A DNA stretch of 64,000 nt from Ectopseudomonas guguanensis. GTDB taxonomy: Bacteria; Pseudomonadota; Gammaproteobacteria; Pseudomonadales; Pseudomonadaceae. A program made the position numbers and the translations under genes. Shown in pieces: positions 28,688 through 38,862 of this stretch (its first letter is position 1; every line of letters starts with the position of its first letter). The notes under the pieces are model-generated. The model did no database searches. It was not told where the DNA came from and was given only the letters and a program-made list of their open reading frames with translations. The stretch covers positions 124,001 to 188,000 of the forward strand of contig NZ_FNJJ01000004.1 of the NCBI RefSeq assembly GCF_900104265.1. The letters are read 5' to 3'.

Positions 28688-29026
28688 TCAGTCTTGCTTG
28701 TAGCCGCTGCTGGTGCAGCCCAGGCAGCGCACGAAGGCTTCGCGCCCCGGCTCGACCACCAGCGACTGGGCGGCCTCGCCGACGTTACCGCCCAGTGCGG
28801 TGAACGGCAGGCTGACGATGAAGGCAGCGGCGCCGATGGCGGTTGCGCCGATCAGCAGCGGGCGGGCGATGACCAGATCGCCGACCATGGCATAGCCCTT
28901 GGGCGCCTCGACGGTGTAGAGCGGGTCGCCGCTGGCGTTCTGCTGAACCACTTCCGCCTGCGCCGAGAGCGCCAGCAGGCCAGAGGTCAGCGCCAGGACA
29001 GCAGCGGAGGTGCGCAACGCTTTCAT
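28688..29026 (-). CDS. Exported or membrane protein of unknown function
   Basis: This 112-residue protein has a signal peptide ([24 protein letters not shown]) and one internal hydrophobic stretch (about 52-75, [25 protein letters not shown]). The conserved-looking tail has a CLGC pair. AAGGAT precedes ATG 29026. Homologues are sometimes called multidrug transporter, but no transporter fold is visible at this size. It corresponds to PA0358 by position. The function is unknown. Confidence 0.75.
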   Translation of the reverse strand: MKALRTSAAVLALTSGLLALSAQAEVVQQNASGDPLYTVEAPKGYAMVGDLVIARPLLIGATAIGAAAFIVSLPFTALGGNVGEAAQSLVVEPGREAFVRCLGCTSSGYKQD

Positions 29027-29102
29027 GGATCGATCCTTCAGGTTATTCGGGAAAGTGTCAGTAACTATAACAGCGCATTGGTAATTGTCAGCGTGACGGA
29101 CG

Positions 29103-29681
29103 TCAATCGCCATGAAAGGCGTATTCCGGCTTTTTCGGCACGTAGGGCCGGAAGAACGCCAGCATGGCGGCCAGATCGGCCTTCTCGTCACCGGTCGGCT
29201 GGAAGGTCGGGCCGATCACTACACGCCGGTTCCGGTAATCCAGCGCGCCCAGCACTATGGGTACGCCGGCACCCAGGGCGATATGGTAGAAGCCCATCTT
29301 CCAGCGCTCGACCTTCTTGCGCGTGCCTTCCGGCGACAGCACCAGGATGAACTGATCATGCTCGCGAAAGGCCTGAACGGCCTGTTCGACGGTGTTGAGC
29401 TTGCGATTGCGACGGATCGGGATGCCGCCCCAGCTGCGCATCAGGCCGCCGAAGGGCCAGCGAAAGATGCTGTGCTTGCCGAACCAGCGAGCGTTGAGGC
29501 GTAGCACGAATTTCAGCGCGATGAAGATCACGAAGTCCCAGTTGGAGGTGTGGTGAGCGCCAATGGCTACGAACTTGTCGAGCTTCGGCAGCTCGCCCTC
29601 GATTCGCCAGCCCATGAGTTTCAGCACGCTGCGCCCCAGCCATTCGGCGGCCGGATAGCGTGGCAGGTAGTTACCGGACAT
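29103..29681 (-). CDS. Acyltransferase of the PlsC/LPLAT family
   Basis: This 192-residue acyltransferase shows motif I as HHTSNWD (His44-x4-Asp49) and motif III as PEGTR (Glu119-Arg122). These are the catalytic and phosphate-binding signatures of lysophospholipid acyltransferases. It lacks an obvious N-terminal membrane helix, and its [13 protein letters not shown] segment is typical of a short subfamily distinct from PlsC itself. Substrate could be a lysophospholipid or glycerolipid; which one is not shown. Confidence 0.85.
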   Translation of the reverse strand: MSGNYLPRYPAAEWLGRSVLKLMGWRIEGELPKLDKFVAIGAHHTSNWDFVIFIALKFVLRLNARWFGKHSIFRWPFGGLMRSWGGIPIRRNRKLNTVEQAVQAFREHDQFILVLSPEGTRKKVERWKMGFYHIALGAGVPIVLGALDYRNRRVVIGPTFQPTGDEKADLAAMLAFFRPYVPKKPEYAFHGD

Positions 29682-29719
29682 CGATCAACCTCGGTATTTC
29701 TTGTTGTTTTCTTACCAGA

Positions 29720-29851
29720 ACGTGTTTTACGAGCTCGCGAGCTAGAGCCATACAAGGCAAAAACAGGCGAGGAAGCGGAGTGTACTTTTGTACATGAGCA
29801 TTCCGAGCCTGTTTTTAACGCAGTAGGGCCGACGCGCAGCAGATCGTAAAC
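29720..29851. repeat. Hairpin-forming repeat element downstream of mutM
   Basis: The segment has long-range arms AAAAACAGGC (29759-29768) and GCCTGTTTTT (29807-29816) enclosing a perfect inner hairpin TGTAC-TTTT-GTACA (29781-29794). I recall similar sequences with the same motif order in other Pseudomonas genomes, but could not check. It lies between mutM and the acyltransferase, both on the minus strand, and may terminate mutM. Confidence 0.45.
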
Positions 29852-29857
29852 AGGTTC

Positions 29858-30670
29858 TCAGCGTTGGCACTTGGGACAGTACACACTCGCCCGCTGCCCC
29901 AGCTTGACCTCACGCAGCGTGCTGCCGCAGACCTTGCAGAACTCGCCGCCGCGGCCGTAGGCGAACAGTTCCTGCTGGAAGTAGCCGGGCTGGCCATCCC
30001 CGCCGACGAAGTCGCGCAAGGTGGTGCCGCCACGCTCGATGGCATGGGCGAGGATGCGTTTGATCTCCTCGGCCAGGCGCAGGTAGCGGGCCCGCGAGAT
30101 CGACCCGGCTTCGCGGCGCGGATCGATACCGGCGGCGAACAACGCCTCGGTCGCATAGATATTGCCCACGCCCACCACCACCGCGTTGTCCATGATGAAA
30201 GGCTTGACCGCCATGCTGCGCCCGCGCGAGAGCTGGAACAGCCGCTCGCCATCGAACAGGCCACCCAGTGGCTCCGGCCCAAGCTTGCTGAGCAGCTCAT
30301 GGCGCAGCGGGTCTTCGCTCCAGAGCAGCGCGCCAAAACGGCGCGGGTCGGTATAACGCAGCGCCAGGCCGGACTCCAGCTCGATATCCACATGTTCATG
30401 CTTGGCCGCCGCCAGGCCGCACTCGACCAGACGCAAGCTGCCGGACATGCCCAGATGACCGATCAGACTGCCGACTTCGGCCTTGATCAGCAGGTACTTG
30501 GCGCGCCGTTCGACGCCCTCGATGCGCTGGCCGGACAGGCGAATGTCCAGATCTTCGGGGATGGGCCAGCGCAGGCGGCGCTCGCGCACGATCACGCGGC
30601 TGACGCGCTGGCCTTCAAGATAGGGGGCAATACCGCGGCGGGTGGTTTCGACTTCAGGTAATTCGGGCAT
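29858..30670 (-). CDS. mutM: Formamidopyrimidine-DNA glycosylase MutM (Fpg)
   Basis: MutM removes 8-oxoguanine and other oxidised purines and cuts the abasic site. The 270-residue protein starts [20 protein letters not shown], giving the catalytic Pro (after Met removal) and Glu. It contains the lysine-bearing region and the [12 protein letters not shown] segment, and ends with a zinc finger [17 protein letters not shown]...CPKCQ. Length is standard. Confidence 0.98.
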   Translation of the reverse strand: MPELPEVETTRRGIAPYLEGQRVSRVIVRERRLRWPIPEDLDIRLSGQRIEGVERRAKYLLIKAEVGSLIGHLGMSGSLRLVECGLAAAKHEHVDIELESGLALRYTDPRRFGALLWSEDPLRHELLSKLGPEPLGGLFDGERLFQLSRGRSMAVKPFIMDNAVVVGVGNIYATEALFAAGIDPRREAGSISRARYLRLAEEIKRILAHAIERGGTTLRDFVGGDGQPGYFQQELFAYGRGGEFCKVCGSTLREVKLGQRASVYCPKCQR

Positions 30671-30773
30671 GGCAGTACGGCAGAAGAACGGCGGTGCGCC
30701 ACCTTAGCAGGAGCGGCGCGCAAAACGGTAGCACGCAGCGAAGCCCGCACGCGGGCACCGCCCGGCACAGGGA

Positions 30774-31640
30774 TCAGAGTACGGCCAGGTCGCGAATGCT
30801 TTCGCGCAGGTTCTCGAAGTCGTACTCCGACAGCCCGACGTATTCGAGAATCGGCTGGGCGATGTACTGCCATTCCATGTCGACGGCCTGGGCACCCAGC
30901 ACGCGGTGAGTCTCGCAAATATGCTCGGCCATCTTCAGGATGCCCAGCAGCGTCTTGAGCTGGGCATCGCGCCCGGAGTCGTCGCTGAAGATCGACAGGG
31001 CGTTGTGGTGGTTGGCGATGACCTCGCAGAGGTGCTCCGGCAGGCGCCAGGAACGCGCGGTGAAGTACCCGACTACCGCGTGATTGGTAGTCAGCAGGCG
31101 GTTTTCCGTATCGACCACGCGACACTGGTCGCTGGCGCTGGCATAGGCTTCCTCGAGCACCTGCATGTAATTGGGGAAGCGCTTGAGCATCAGCGGGATG
31201 CCGCAATTGTGGAACAGCCCCAGGCTGTAGGCCTCGTCCGGCGACTGGTAACCCAGACGCTTAGCCAGGGTCAGGCAGGTCATGGCCACGTCCTGGGCGC
31301 TGTCCCAGAAGCGGTTGAGCACCAGGATGGCTTCGTCGGTCAGCTCGCCCTTGATCGACTGCGCATTGATCAGGTTGATCACCGTGTTGCAGCCCAGCAG
31401 ATTGACCGCCTGCTGGATCGAGGCGATGCGGTTGGCCAGGCCGAAATGCGGCGAGTTGACGATTTTCAGCAAGGCGCCGGACAAACCCGGGTCCTGGCTG
31501 ATCAGCCTGGCGATGCTGCGCAGATCCGGGTTGGGCATGATCTGCTCCATCTGCAGGTCGACCATGATCTGCGGTTGCGGCGGTACGCTGATGCCCTGCA
31601 GGACTTGCTGAATCTGTTGGGCGGTGAGTTCGTAGGTCAT
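30774..31640 (-). CDS. HDOD-domain signalling protein
   Basis: This 288-residue protein consists of an HDOD domain (about residues 20-225): ISQDPGLSGALLKIVNSPHFGLANRIASIQQAVNLLG and HNCGIPLMLKRFP are typical. It is a non-enzymatic relative of HD phosphohydrolases and is usually a signalling or regulatory module. No receiver or output domain is attached. ATG 31640 (MTYELTAQQIQQVLQG) begins the homology; the frame is open much further upstream but overlaps rlmI on the other strand. Confidence 0.88.
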   Translation of the reverse strand: MTYELTAQQIQQVLQGISVPPQPQIMVDLQMEQIMPNPDLRSIARLISQDPGLSGALLKIVNSPHFGLANRIASIQQAVNLLGCNTVINLINAQSIKGELTDEAILVLNRFWDSAQDVAMTCLTLAKRLGYQSPDEAYSLGLFHNCGIPLMLKRFPNYMQVLEEAYASASDQCRVVDTENRLLTTNHAVVGYFTARSWRLPEHLCEVIANHHNALSIFSDDSGRDAQLKTLLGILKMAEHICETHRVLGAQAVDMEWQYIAQPILEYVGLSEYDFENLRESIRDLAVL

Positions 31641-31778
31641 GGAAGCGCGATCGTGCAGTGTGAGAAGTAGCGCACAGTCTAGCCAATGCAGGGGCAGGCC
31701 CGCAGTCGACTTTTGTAACCGCCGGGCCGGCCTGCAAACCGCTATAATCCCGCTCTTTTCCCCGCGGAGCCCGAACTC

Positions 31779-32978
31779 ATGTCTTCCCTGCCCAGTCTGC
31801 GCCTGAAAGCCAACGCCGACCGACGCCTGCGCGCCGGCCATCTGTGGGTGTACAGCAACGAGATCGATGTCGCCGCCACCCCGCTGCATGGCTTCAAGGC
31901 CGGCGACCAGGCCGTGCTCGAAGCGGCCGGCGGCAAACCGCTGGGCATCGTTGCCATGAGCCCGAACAACCTGATCTGCGCCCGCCTGCTGTCGCGCGAC
32001 GTCAAGCACGTGCTGGACAAGTCCCTGCTGGTGCATCGTCTCAACGTCGCCCTGAGCCTGCGCGAGCGCCTGTTCGACAAGCCCTGCTACCGCCTGGTGT
32101 ACGGCGACTCCGACCTGCTGCCGGGCCTGGTGGTCGACCGCTTCTTCGACATCCTGGTGGTGCAGCTGGCCTCGGCCACCATGGAGGCGCACAAGGACGA
32201 CGTGCTCGCCGCGCTGATCCAGGTGCTCAAGCCCAGCGGCATCCTGTTCAAGAACGACTCCAGCGCACGCGATGCCGAAGGCCTCGAGCGCTACGTGGAA
32301 ACCGCCTACGGCGAGGTGCCGGAGTGGGTCGCACTGGAAGAGAACGGGGTGAAGTTCGAGGCGCCGGTGATCGAAGGGCAGAAGACCGGCTGGTTCTACG
32401 ATCACCGCATGAACCGCGCGCGCCTGGCGCCCTACGTCAAGGGCAAGCGCGTGCTCGACCTGTTCAGCTATATCGGCGGCTGGGGCGTGCAGGCGGCCGC
32501 CTTCGGTGCCAGCGAAGTGTTCTGCGTGGACGCCTCCGGCTTCGCCCTCGACGGCGTGGAGCGCAACGCCACGCTCAATGGTTTCGCCGAGAAGGTCACC
32601 TGCGTCGAAGGCGACGTGTTCGCCGCGCTGCGCGAACTGAAATCCGCCGAAGAGCGCTTCGACGTGGTGATCGCCGATCCACCCGCCTTCATCAAGCGCA
32701 AGAAGGACATCAAGAACGGCGAGGCCGCCTACCGCCGCCTCAACGAAACCGCCATGCGCCTGCTCAACAAGGACGGCATCCTGGTCAGCGCCAGCTGCTC
32801 CATGCACCTGGAGGAGGACAACCTGCAGAACATCCTGCTGACCAGCGCACGCCATCTGGATCGCAACATCCAGCTGCTCGAGCGCGGCGCCCAGGGCCCG
32901 GATCACCCGGTACACCCGGCCATCGCCGAGACGCGCTATATCAAGAGCCTGACGGTACGGCTGCTGCCCAATAGTTAA
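31779..32978 (+). CDS. rlmI: 23S rRNA (cytosine1962-C5)-methyltransferase RlmI-like
   Basis: This 399-residue SAM-dependent methyltransferase has an N-terminal PUA-type RNA-binding domain (residues 1-80, LRAGHLWVYSNEIDV). A central domain follows, then a Rossmann fold with VLDLFSYIGGWGVQAAAFGA, ADPPAFIKRKKDIKNGEAAY and the catalytic cysteine region SASCSMHLEED. It modifies 23S rRNA in the large subunit. It is divergent from the HDOD gene, with a short shared gap. Confidence 0.9.
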   Translation: MSSLPSLRLKANADRRLRAGHLWVYSNEIDVAATPLHGFKAGDQAVLEAAGGKPLGIVAMSPNNLICARLLSRDVKHVLDKSLLVHRLNVALSLRERLFDKPCYRLVYGDSDLLPGLVVDRFFDILVVQLASATMEAHKDDVLAALIQVLKPSGILFKNDSSARDAEGLERYVETAYGEVPEWVALEENGVKFEAPVIEGQKTGWFYDHRMNRARLAPYVKGKRVLDLFSYIGGWGVQAAAFGASEVFCVDASGFALDGVERNATLNGFAEKVTCVEGDVFAALRELKSAEERFDVVIADPPAFIKRKKDIKNGEAAYRRLNETAMRLLNKDGILVSASCSMHLEEDNLQNILLTSARHLDRNIQLLERGAQGPDHPVHPAIAETRYIKSLTVRLLPNS

Positions 32979-33402
32979 ACCCGCGAACCAAGACGGTTGC
33001 AGCCGTAGCCCGGATGCAATCCGGGAATGGCCTGGCGCCAGGCACCGCCCCGGATTGCATCCGGGCCATGGACTGACGGTGGCTCGCGGCGCAACGGCCA
33101 TGTGATCGGCAACCGACGCCCGCCCCAGGCTCGAGCGACACGCACCAGCCCAGTGCGTGTCGTCAGGTGCCTTCCCTCCTCCCGCCTGTTACTTCCTCCC
33201 ACACCTGCTCTGCACCTGCGCCCAGGCTGAACTAGGCTGTAACCGGCGAAGCAGAGCACCATCGGCCGAGCAACGGTCGAGTGGCGTGCTTATTGCTTTT
33301 GGCTATTTACATAACGAACGGCCTACACGATAGGGCCGCATCGATTCAGGATGTTGGCGCCGGCCACGAGCTGGCTCCAGATTGCGGGTGATGGGGAGGA
33401 CT
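32979..33402. other. Intergenic region rlmI to ABC importer operon
   Basis: This gap of 424 bases holds a family B REP pair at 33004-33067. The remainder includes an AT-rich stretch at 33290-33320, where a promoter for the importer is likely; I could not place a convincing -35/-10 pair. No open frame with coding character or RNA gene was recognised. Confidence 0.6.
33004..33067. repeat. REP pair, family B
   Basis: Two nearly perfect inverted copies of GTAGCCCGGATGCAATCCGGG flank a 20-base spacer that is itself palindromic (TGGCGCCA). It lies 26 bases after rlmI. Confidence 0.8.
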
Positions 33403-34521
<1,119 letters not shown>

Positions 34522-34543
34522 TAGAAGCAAATGGAGCACAGCA

Positions 34544-35617
34544 ATGGCTAGATCACTGACTACCAGCGTTTCCACCTTCGCCCTGGTGGCGGCGCTGGGA
34601 CTCACCGCGAGCACCGCAACGGCCCAGGACAGCCTCACCGTGGTGTCCTGGGGCGGCGCCTATGGCGCGGCGCAGAAGAAGCACGTCATCGACCCCTACC
34701 AGAAGGAAACCGGGGTCAAGGTACTGTTCGAGGACTACTCCGGCGGCGTCGCCGAGATCAAGGCGCAGGTCGAGTCGGGCAACATCCAGTGGGACGTGGT
34801 CGACTTCGAGGTGATCGACCTCGAGCGTGCCTGCTCCGAAGGCCTGCTGGAAAGCCTCGACCACAGCGCCCTGCCGCCCGGCATCGACGGCACCCCGGCC
34901 GCGCAGGACTTCATCCCCGAAGCCCTGGCCAGCGAGTGCGCGGTGGGCAATATCGTCTGGTCGGTGGTGTTTGCCTACAACCAGAACACCATCGGCGGTA
35001 CCAAGGCTGCCAGCATTGGCGACTTCTTCGACACCGCCAAGATTCCCGGCAAGCGCGCCATGCGCAAGCGCCCGCAGGTGAACATGGAATGGGCGCTGAT
35101 GGCCGATGGCGTCGCGCCCGCCGAAGTCTACGAGGTGCTCGCCACCCCGGAAGGCCAGCAACGCGCCTTCGACAAGCTGGACAGCATCAAGAAGGACATC
35201 GTCTGGTTCGACTCCTGGTCGCAGGCGCCGCAGCTGCTCAATGACGGCGGCGCCGTGCTGGTGCAGTCGGCCAACGGCCGCTTCTACGACGCCATCGTGC
35301 AGGAGAAGAAACCCTTCGAGATCGTCTGGGACGGCCACGTCTACGACCTCGACGCCTGGGCCATCGTCAAGGGCTCGAAGAAGAAGGACCTGGCGATGGA
35401 GTTCATCAAGTACGCCACCGGCTCCAAGCCGCTGGCCGGCATGCCGGACGTGGCCTACGGCCCGACCCGCAAGTCGTCCATGCCGCTGGCCGACCAGAGC
35501 GCGGCGCCACACCTGCCCACCGCCCACCTGGACAAAGGCATCCAGGCCGGCTCGGAGTTCTGGGCCGACTACGGCGAATCGCTGGGCGAGAAGTTCAACG
35601 AGTGGCTGTTGAAGTAA
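34544..35617 (+). CDS. Polyamine-type ABC transporter, periplasmic binding protein
   Basis: This 357-residue extracytoplasmic binding protein has a signal peptide (LVAALGLTASTATAQ, residues 12-26). The start of the mature part, DSLTVVSWGGAYGAAQKK, is typical of the PotD/PotF/YdcS family, as are YSGGVAEIKAQVESGNIQWDVV and WDGHVYDLDAWAIVKG. It captures the ligand for the permease pair downstream. A GGAG lies just upstream of ATG 34544. The stem-loops after the gene may keep it more abundant than the permeases. Confidence 0.9.
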   Translation: MARSLTTSVSTFALVAALGLTASTATAQDSLTVVSWGGAYGAAQKKHVIDPYQKETGVKVLFEDYSGGVAEIKAQVESGNIQWDVVDFEVIDLERACSEGLLESLDHSALPPGIDGTPAAQDFIPEALASECAVGNIVWSVVFAYNQNTIGGTKAASIGDFFDTAKIPGKRAMRKRPQVNMEWALMADGVAPAEVYEVLATPEGQQRAFDKLDSIKKDIVWFDSWSQAPQLLNDGGAVLVQSANGRFYDAIVQEKKPFEIVWDGHVYDLDAWAIVKGSKKKDLAMEFIKYATGSKPLAGMPDVAYGPTRKSSMPLADQSAAPHLPTAHLDKGIQAGSEFWADYGESLGEKFNEWLLK

Positions 35618-35629
35618 AGGCCATCGGCT

Positions 35630-35716
35630 CCCCTCTCCCACTTGTGGGAGAGGGGTTGGGGGAGAGGGAGAGTCTGCCACCCTCTCCCCAGCCCTCTCCC
35701 CTAAACGGGAGAGGGA
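35630..35716. repeat. CCCTCTCCC-type stem-loop repeats inside the importer operon
   Basis: Arms CCCCTCTCCCAC and GTGGGAGAGGGG (35630-35655) form a perfect 12-base stem. A second stem CCCTCTCCC-CTAAAC-GGGAGAGGG lies at 35692-35715. Related arms recur at 60137-60153. Between a binding-protein gene and its permeases, such hairpins are known to protect upstream mRNA and lower downstream expression. Confidence 0.7.
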
Positions 35717-35761
35717 GCTATTTAGGCATTCGCTCTACGCCCTGCTTTACGGAGTAACACC

Positions 35762-36997
35762 TTGTCATCGCTCACCACCAGCGAAGCCGGCCAAGCCGCC
35801 AGCGCCCGCCGCAAGAAGCGCCTCACCGCCTTCCTGTTCGTGGCGCCGCTGCTGCTGTTCATCCTCGTCACCTTCGTCGCTCCCATCGGCAGCATGCTGT
35901 GGCGCAGCGTGTATCACCCGACGGTGGCCGAGCTGATTCCCCTGACCCTGGCCGAACTGGAGCGCTGGGACGATCACAAGCAGTTGCCCGACGAACGCAC
36001 GCTGAGCGTGTTCGTCAGCGAACTGCACGCCCTCGACAAGCAGCGCCTGTCCGGCAAGCTGTCCGAGGAGTTCAACCGCGCCTTCACCGGCATGTCCAGC
36101 GTGGTCAAATCCACCGCGCGGCGCATCGGCCGGATGGATGCCGAAGCGTTGTCGAGCCAGGGCGTCGAGACCCTGCTCGAGAGCCACCGCAACTGGAGCC
36201 GCCCCGAGCTGTGGTACGCCATCGAACGTGCCGGCAAGGTCTACACCTACGACTACTACCTGACCGCCCTGGACCTGGAGCTGCATCCCGATGAAGGCAT
36301 CCAGGTGCGCCAGGACACGCAGATCTATCTGCAGCTGTACTCCAAAACCCTGAACATGGCGCTGGTCATCACCCTGCTCTGCGCCCTGCTCGGCTACCCA
36401 CTGGCCTATTACCTGGCCGGCCTGCCGTCGAACCGCGCCAACCTGCTGCTGGTGCTGGTGTTGCTACCGTTCTGGACATCCCTGCTGGTGCGCACCACCT
36501 CGTGGATCGCCCTGCTGCAGACCAACGGCGTGATCAATTCCACGCTCATGGGCATCGGCCTGATCAGCCAGCCCTTCGAAATGCTCTACACCTCGTTCGC
36601 CACCGTGGTGGCGATGACCCACATCCTGCTGCCGTTCATGATCCTGCCGCTGTACAGCGTGATGCGCGGCATCGACCCCAGCTACATGCGCGCCGCCCTG
36701 AGCCTGGGCGACAAGCCGATCCCGGCCTTCGCCCGCATCTACTTCCCGATGACCCTGCCCGGGCTCAGCGCCGGAGCGCTCCTGGTATTCATCATCTCCG
36801 TGGGCTACTACATCACCCCGGCGCTGGTGGGCGGCACGGACGGGCAGATGATCAGCAACATCATCGCCTTCCACATGCAGCGCTCGAACAACTGGGAGCT
36901 GGCCGCCGCGCTGGGCTCGCTGCTGCTGGGGCTGATCCTGCTGCTGTACTGGGTCTACGACCGCTTCGTCGGCGCCAGCAATATCAAGTTGGGATGA
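35762..36997 (+). CDS. Polyamine-type ABC transporter, permease (PotB-like)
   Basis: This 411-residue inner-membrane permease is longer than usual PotB. A first helix at about 25-48 is followed by a periplasmic insert of some 140 residues, then five helices from about residue 200. The EAA-like coupling loop is YMRAALSLGDKPIPAFARIYFPMTLPG. The start is TTG 35762, with GGAG 8 bases upstream; no ATG fits before the first helix. The large loop is characteristic of the PotB/PotH group in pseudomonads, as I recall. Confidence 0.88.
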   Translation: MSSLTTSEAGQAASARRKKRLTAFLFVAPLLLFILVTFVAPIGSMLWRSVYHPTVAELIPLTLAELERWDDHKQLPDERTLSVFVSELHALDKQRLSGKLSEEFNRAFTGMSSVVKSTARRIGRMDAEALSSQGVETLLESHRNWSRPELWYAIERAGKVYTYDYYLTALDLELHPDEGIQVRQDTQIYLQLYSKTLNMALVITLLCALLGYPLAYYLAGLPSNRANLLLVLVLLPFWTSLLVRTTSWIALLQTNGVINSTLMGIGLISQPFEMLYTSFATVVAMTHILLPFMILPLYSVMRGIDPSYMRAALSLGDKPIPAFARIYFPMTLPGLSAGALLVFIISVGYYITPALVGGTDGQMISNIIAFHMQRSNNWELAAALGSLLLGLILLLYWVYDRFVGASNIKLG

Positions 36998-37028
36998 ACA
37001 TGGCCGTATCAGCATCGCAGCAACACGG

Positions 37029-37092
37029 CGTAGCCCGGATGCAATCCGGGAAACTCGTGACCTCTTGGTTCCCGGACTGCGTCCGGGCTACA
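37029..37092. repeat. REP pair, family B, between permease genes
   Basis: A perfect left copy and a slightly diverged right copy (CCCGGACTGCGTCCGGGCTAC) sit inside the importer operon, between the two permease genes. This enlarges the usual few-base gap to 133 bases. Confidence 0.8.
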
Positions 37093-37130
37093 GGCGGCAG
37101 CGGCCGTCACCTCGCCCCGGGCACGGCGCC

Positions 37131-37985
37131 ATGAAAATCCCCGCCTACTACGGTTTCTGGCACCACCTCGGCAACTGGCTGCTCAAGGTCAGTTCCTGGC
37201 TGGTGCTGCTGTTCCTGATCCTGCCGATCCTGGTGATCGTGCCGCTGTCGTTCAATGCCGAGCCGTTCTTCAGCTTCACCGAAGGCATGCTCACGCTGGA
37301 CCCGGAGGCCTACTCGCTGCGCTGGTATCGGGAGATCCTCAACGACCCGAAATGGATCCTGGCGATCAAGAACAGCTTCGTCATCGGCATCTTCGCCACC
37401 ATCCTGGCCACGGTGCTCGGCACCTGCGCCGCGGTGGGCCTGGCACGCGACGACATGCCGTATCGCCGCTTCATCACCGCCCTGCTGCTGTCGCCGATGA
37501 TCGTGCCCCTGATCATCACCGCCGCCGGCATGTTCTTCTTCTACTCCAACCTCGGCCTGGCCGGCAGCTACCTGGGGGTGATCCTCGCCCACGCCGCGCT
37601 CGGCACGCCCTTCGTGATCATCACCGTCACCGCGACGCTCACCGGCTTCGACTACAGCCTGGCGCGCGCCGCCCTCAACCTCGGCGCCACACCGCTGCGG
37701 GTGTTCTTCGACATCATCATGCCGCTGATCCGCCCCGGGGTGATCAGCGGCGCGCTGTTCGCCTTCATCACCTCGTTCGACGAGGTGGTGGTGATCCTGT
37801 TCATGGCCGGCCCGCAGCAGCGCACCATTCCGCGGCAGATGTTCTCGGGCCTGCGCGAGCAGATCAACCCGAGCATCCTGGCCATCGCCACCCTGCTGAT
37901 CCTGGTGTCCATCGCCCTGCTGGTGACCCTCGAACTGCTGCGCCGTCGCGCCGAACGCCTGCGCGGCATCGAGCTTCCGACCTGA
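37131..37985 (+). CDS. Polyamine-type ABC transporter, permease (PotC-like)
   Basis: This 284-residue permease has six predicted helices, the first at about 20-43. The coupling segment is DYSLARAALNLGATPLRVFFDIIMPLIRPG, matching the EAA motif of PotC-like proteins. It completes the importer with the preceding PotB-like permease. ATG 37131 directly follows the REP pair region; no upstream in-frame start gives homologous residues. Confidence 0.9.
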   Translation: MKIPAYYGFWHHLGNWLLKVSSWLVLLFLILPILVIVPLSFNAEPFFSFTEGMLTLDPEAYSLRWYREILNDPKWILAIKNSFVIGIFATILATVLGTCAAVGLARDDMPYRRFITALLLSPMIVPLIITAAGMFFFYSNLGLAGSYLGVILAHAALGTPFVIITVTATLTGFDYSLARAALNLGATPLRVFFDIIMPLIRPGVISGALFAFITSFDEVVVILFMAGPQQRTIPRQMFSGLREQINPSILAIATLLILVSIALLVTLELLRRRAERLRGIELPT

Positions 37986-38019
37986 TGCCCCGCCCCGCAG
38001 GGCGGAGCATCACGCGCCG

Positions 38020-38862
38020 CTAGAAACCGCGACGGTCCACCGACCACAGCAGGCTGCTGCACAGGCTGCACAGCGCGCCGTAGAAGGTGCCGCGCGCGCC
38101 CTGGTCATCCATCAGCTGGAGGCGGAACCAGGCCGTGCTGGGGCCGCGGTAGGCACCGCCGTCGCCGACCGGCTCGAAGTGGCTGACGTAACGCCGCTCA
38201 CCCCAGAACACCGGCACGTTGGCGCGCAGGTAGACCGGCTGGGCGTTGAGGTAGGGAATGGCAATGGTGTCGCCGCCGCCGGACATCAGGAACATCGGCC
38301 CCTGCTGGCGGCGCTGCGAGGCGCTGTCGTGCCCCAGACCGATGGTGTAGGGCTGGATTGGCGCCGTGGTACGCACCCGGGTGTCCTGCCCGGCCATGAT
38401 CGAACCGCCGCCGCCCTGGGAATGCCCGGAGGTGCCGACGCGCCCGGTATTGAGCTTGCCGGCGTAGGTGCCGTAGGGGTTGTTGTTCTCCCGCACCAGA
38501 TAGTCCAGGCAGGCCAGCATTTCCCGGCCGGTGCCGGCATTGGAGGTTTCCGCTGCAGCCACCACGAAGCCATGGCTGGCCCAGTGCGACAGCAACCCGG
38601 CGTAGGTGCTTGGCCCGGTGCCGGTGCCATTGCCCCAGAGAATAACCGGATGACGCACGCCGCCCTGCCCCAGGTTGCTGGGCCGGTAGATGCGACAACT
38701 CGGCCCCTCGCTCTGGCTACTGGTGGCGTACGGGCCACTGCGGTCGAAATTGGCTACGGCCGGAAATGGCGCTCCCGGCGTGTCCGGCAGGGGAGCGGCC
38801 AGGGCGGTGGAGCAGAGCAGCAGGCAGGCGGCCGCCAGGCCACCGAATTTCAAGTCGAACAT
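38020..38862 (-). CDS. Secreted cutinase / polyester hydrolase
   Basis: This secreted alpha/beta-hydrolase has 280 residues. Signal peptide 1-22 ends STALA, and the mature part starts APLPDTPGAPFPA. Counting in the mature chain puts the nucleophile at Ser126 (GHSQGGGG), with Asp176 (SGGGDTI) and His206 (RYVSHFEP), the triad positions I recall for the 258-residue Pseudomonas mendocina cutinase/lipase. The mature length is also 258. That enzyme cleaves cutin and synthetic polyesters including PET. A CSLC pair lies near the C-terminus. ATG 38862 is preceded by a GAGGAAG site. It is monocistronic, beside ilvD. Confidence 0.93.
   Translation of the reverse strand: MFDLKFGGLAAACLLLCSTALAAPLPDTPGAPFPAVANFDRSGPYATSSQSEGPSCRIYRPSNLGQGGVRHPVILWGNGTGTGPSTYAGLLSHWASHGFVVAAAETSNAGTGREMLACLDYLVRENNNPYGTYAGKLNTGRVGTSGHSQGGGGSIMAGQDTRVRTTAPIQPYTIGLGHDSASQRRQQGPMFLMSGGGDTIAIPYLNAQPVYLRANVPVFWGERRYVSHFEPVGDGGAYRGPSTAWFRLQLMDDQGARGTFYGALCSLCSSLLWSVDRRGF

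Noticed and set aside
31641..33101. Upstream extension of the HDOD gene frame to 775 codons.
   Set aside because: The extension lies entirely opposite rlmI, whose PUA and methyltransferase motifs are clear; the HDOD homology begins at 31640.
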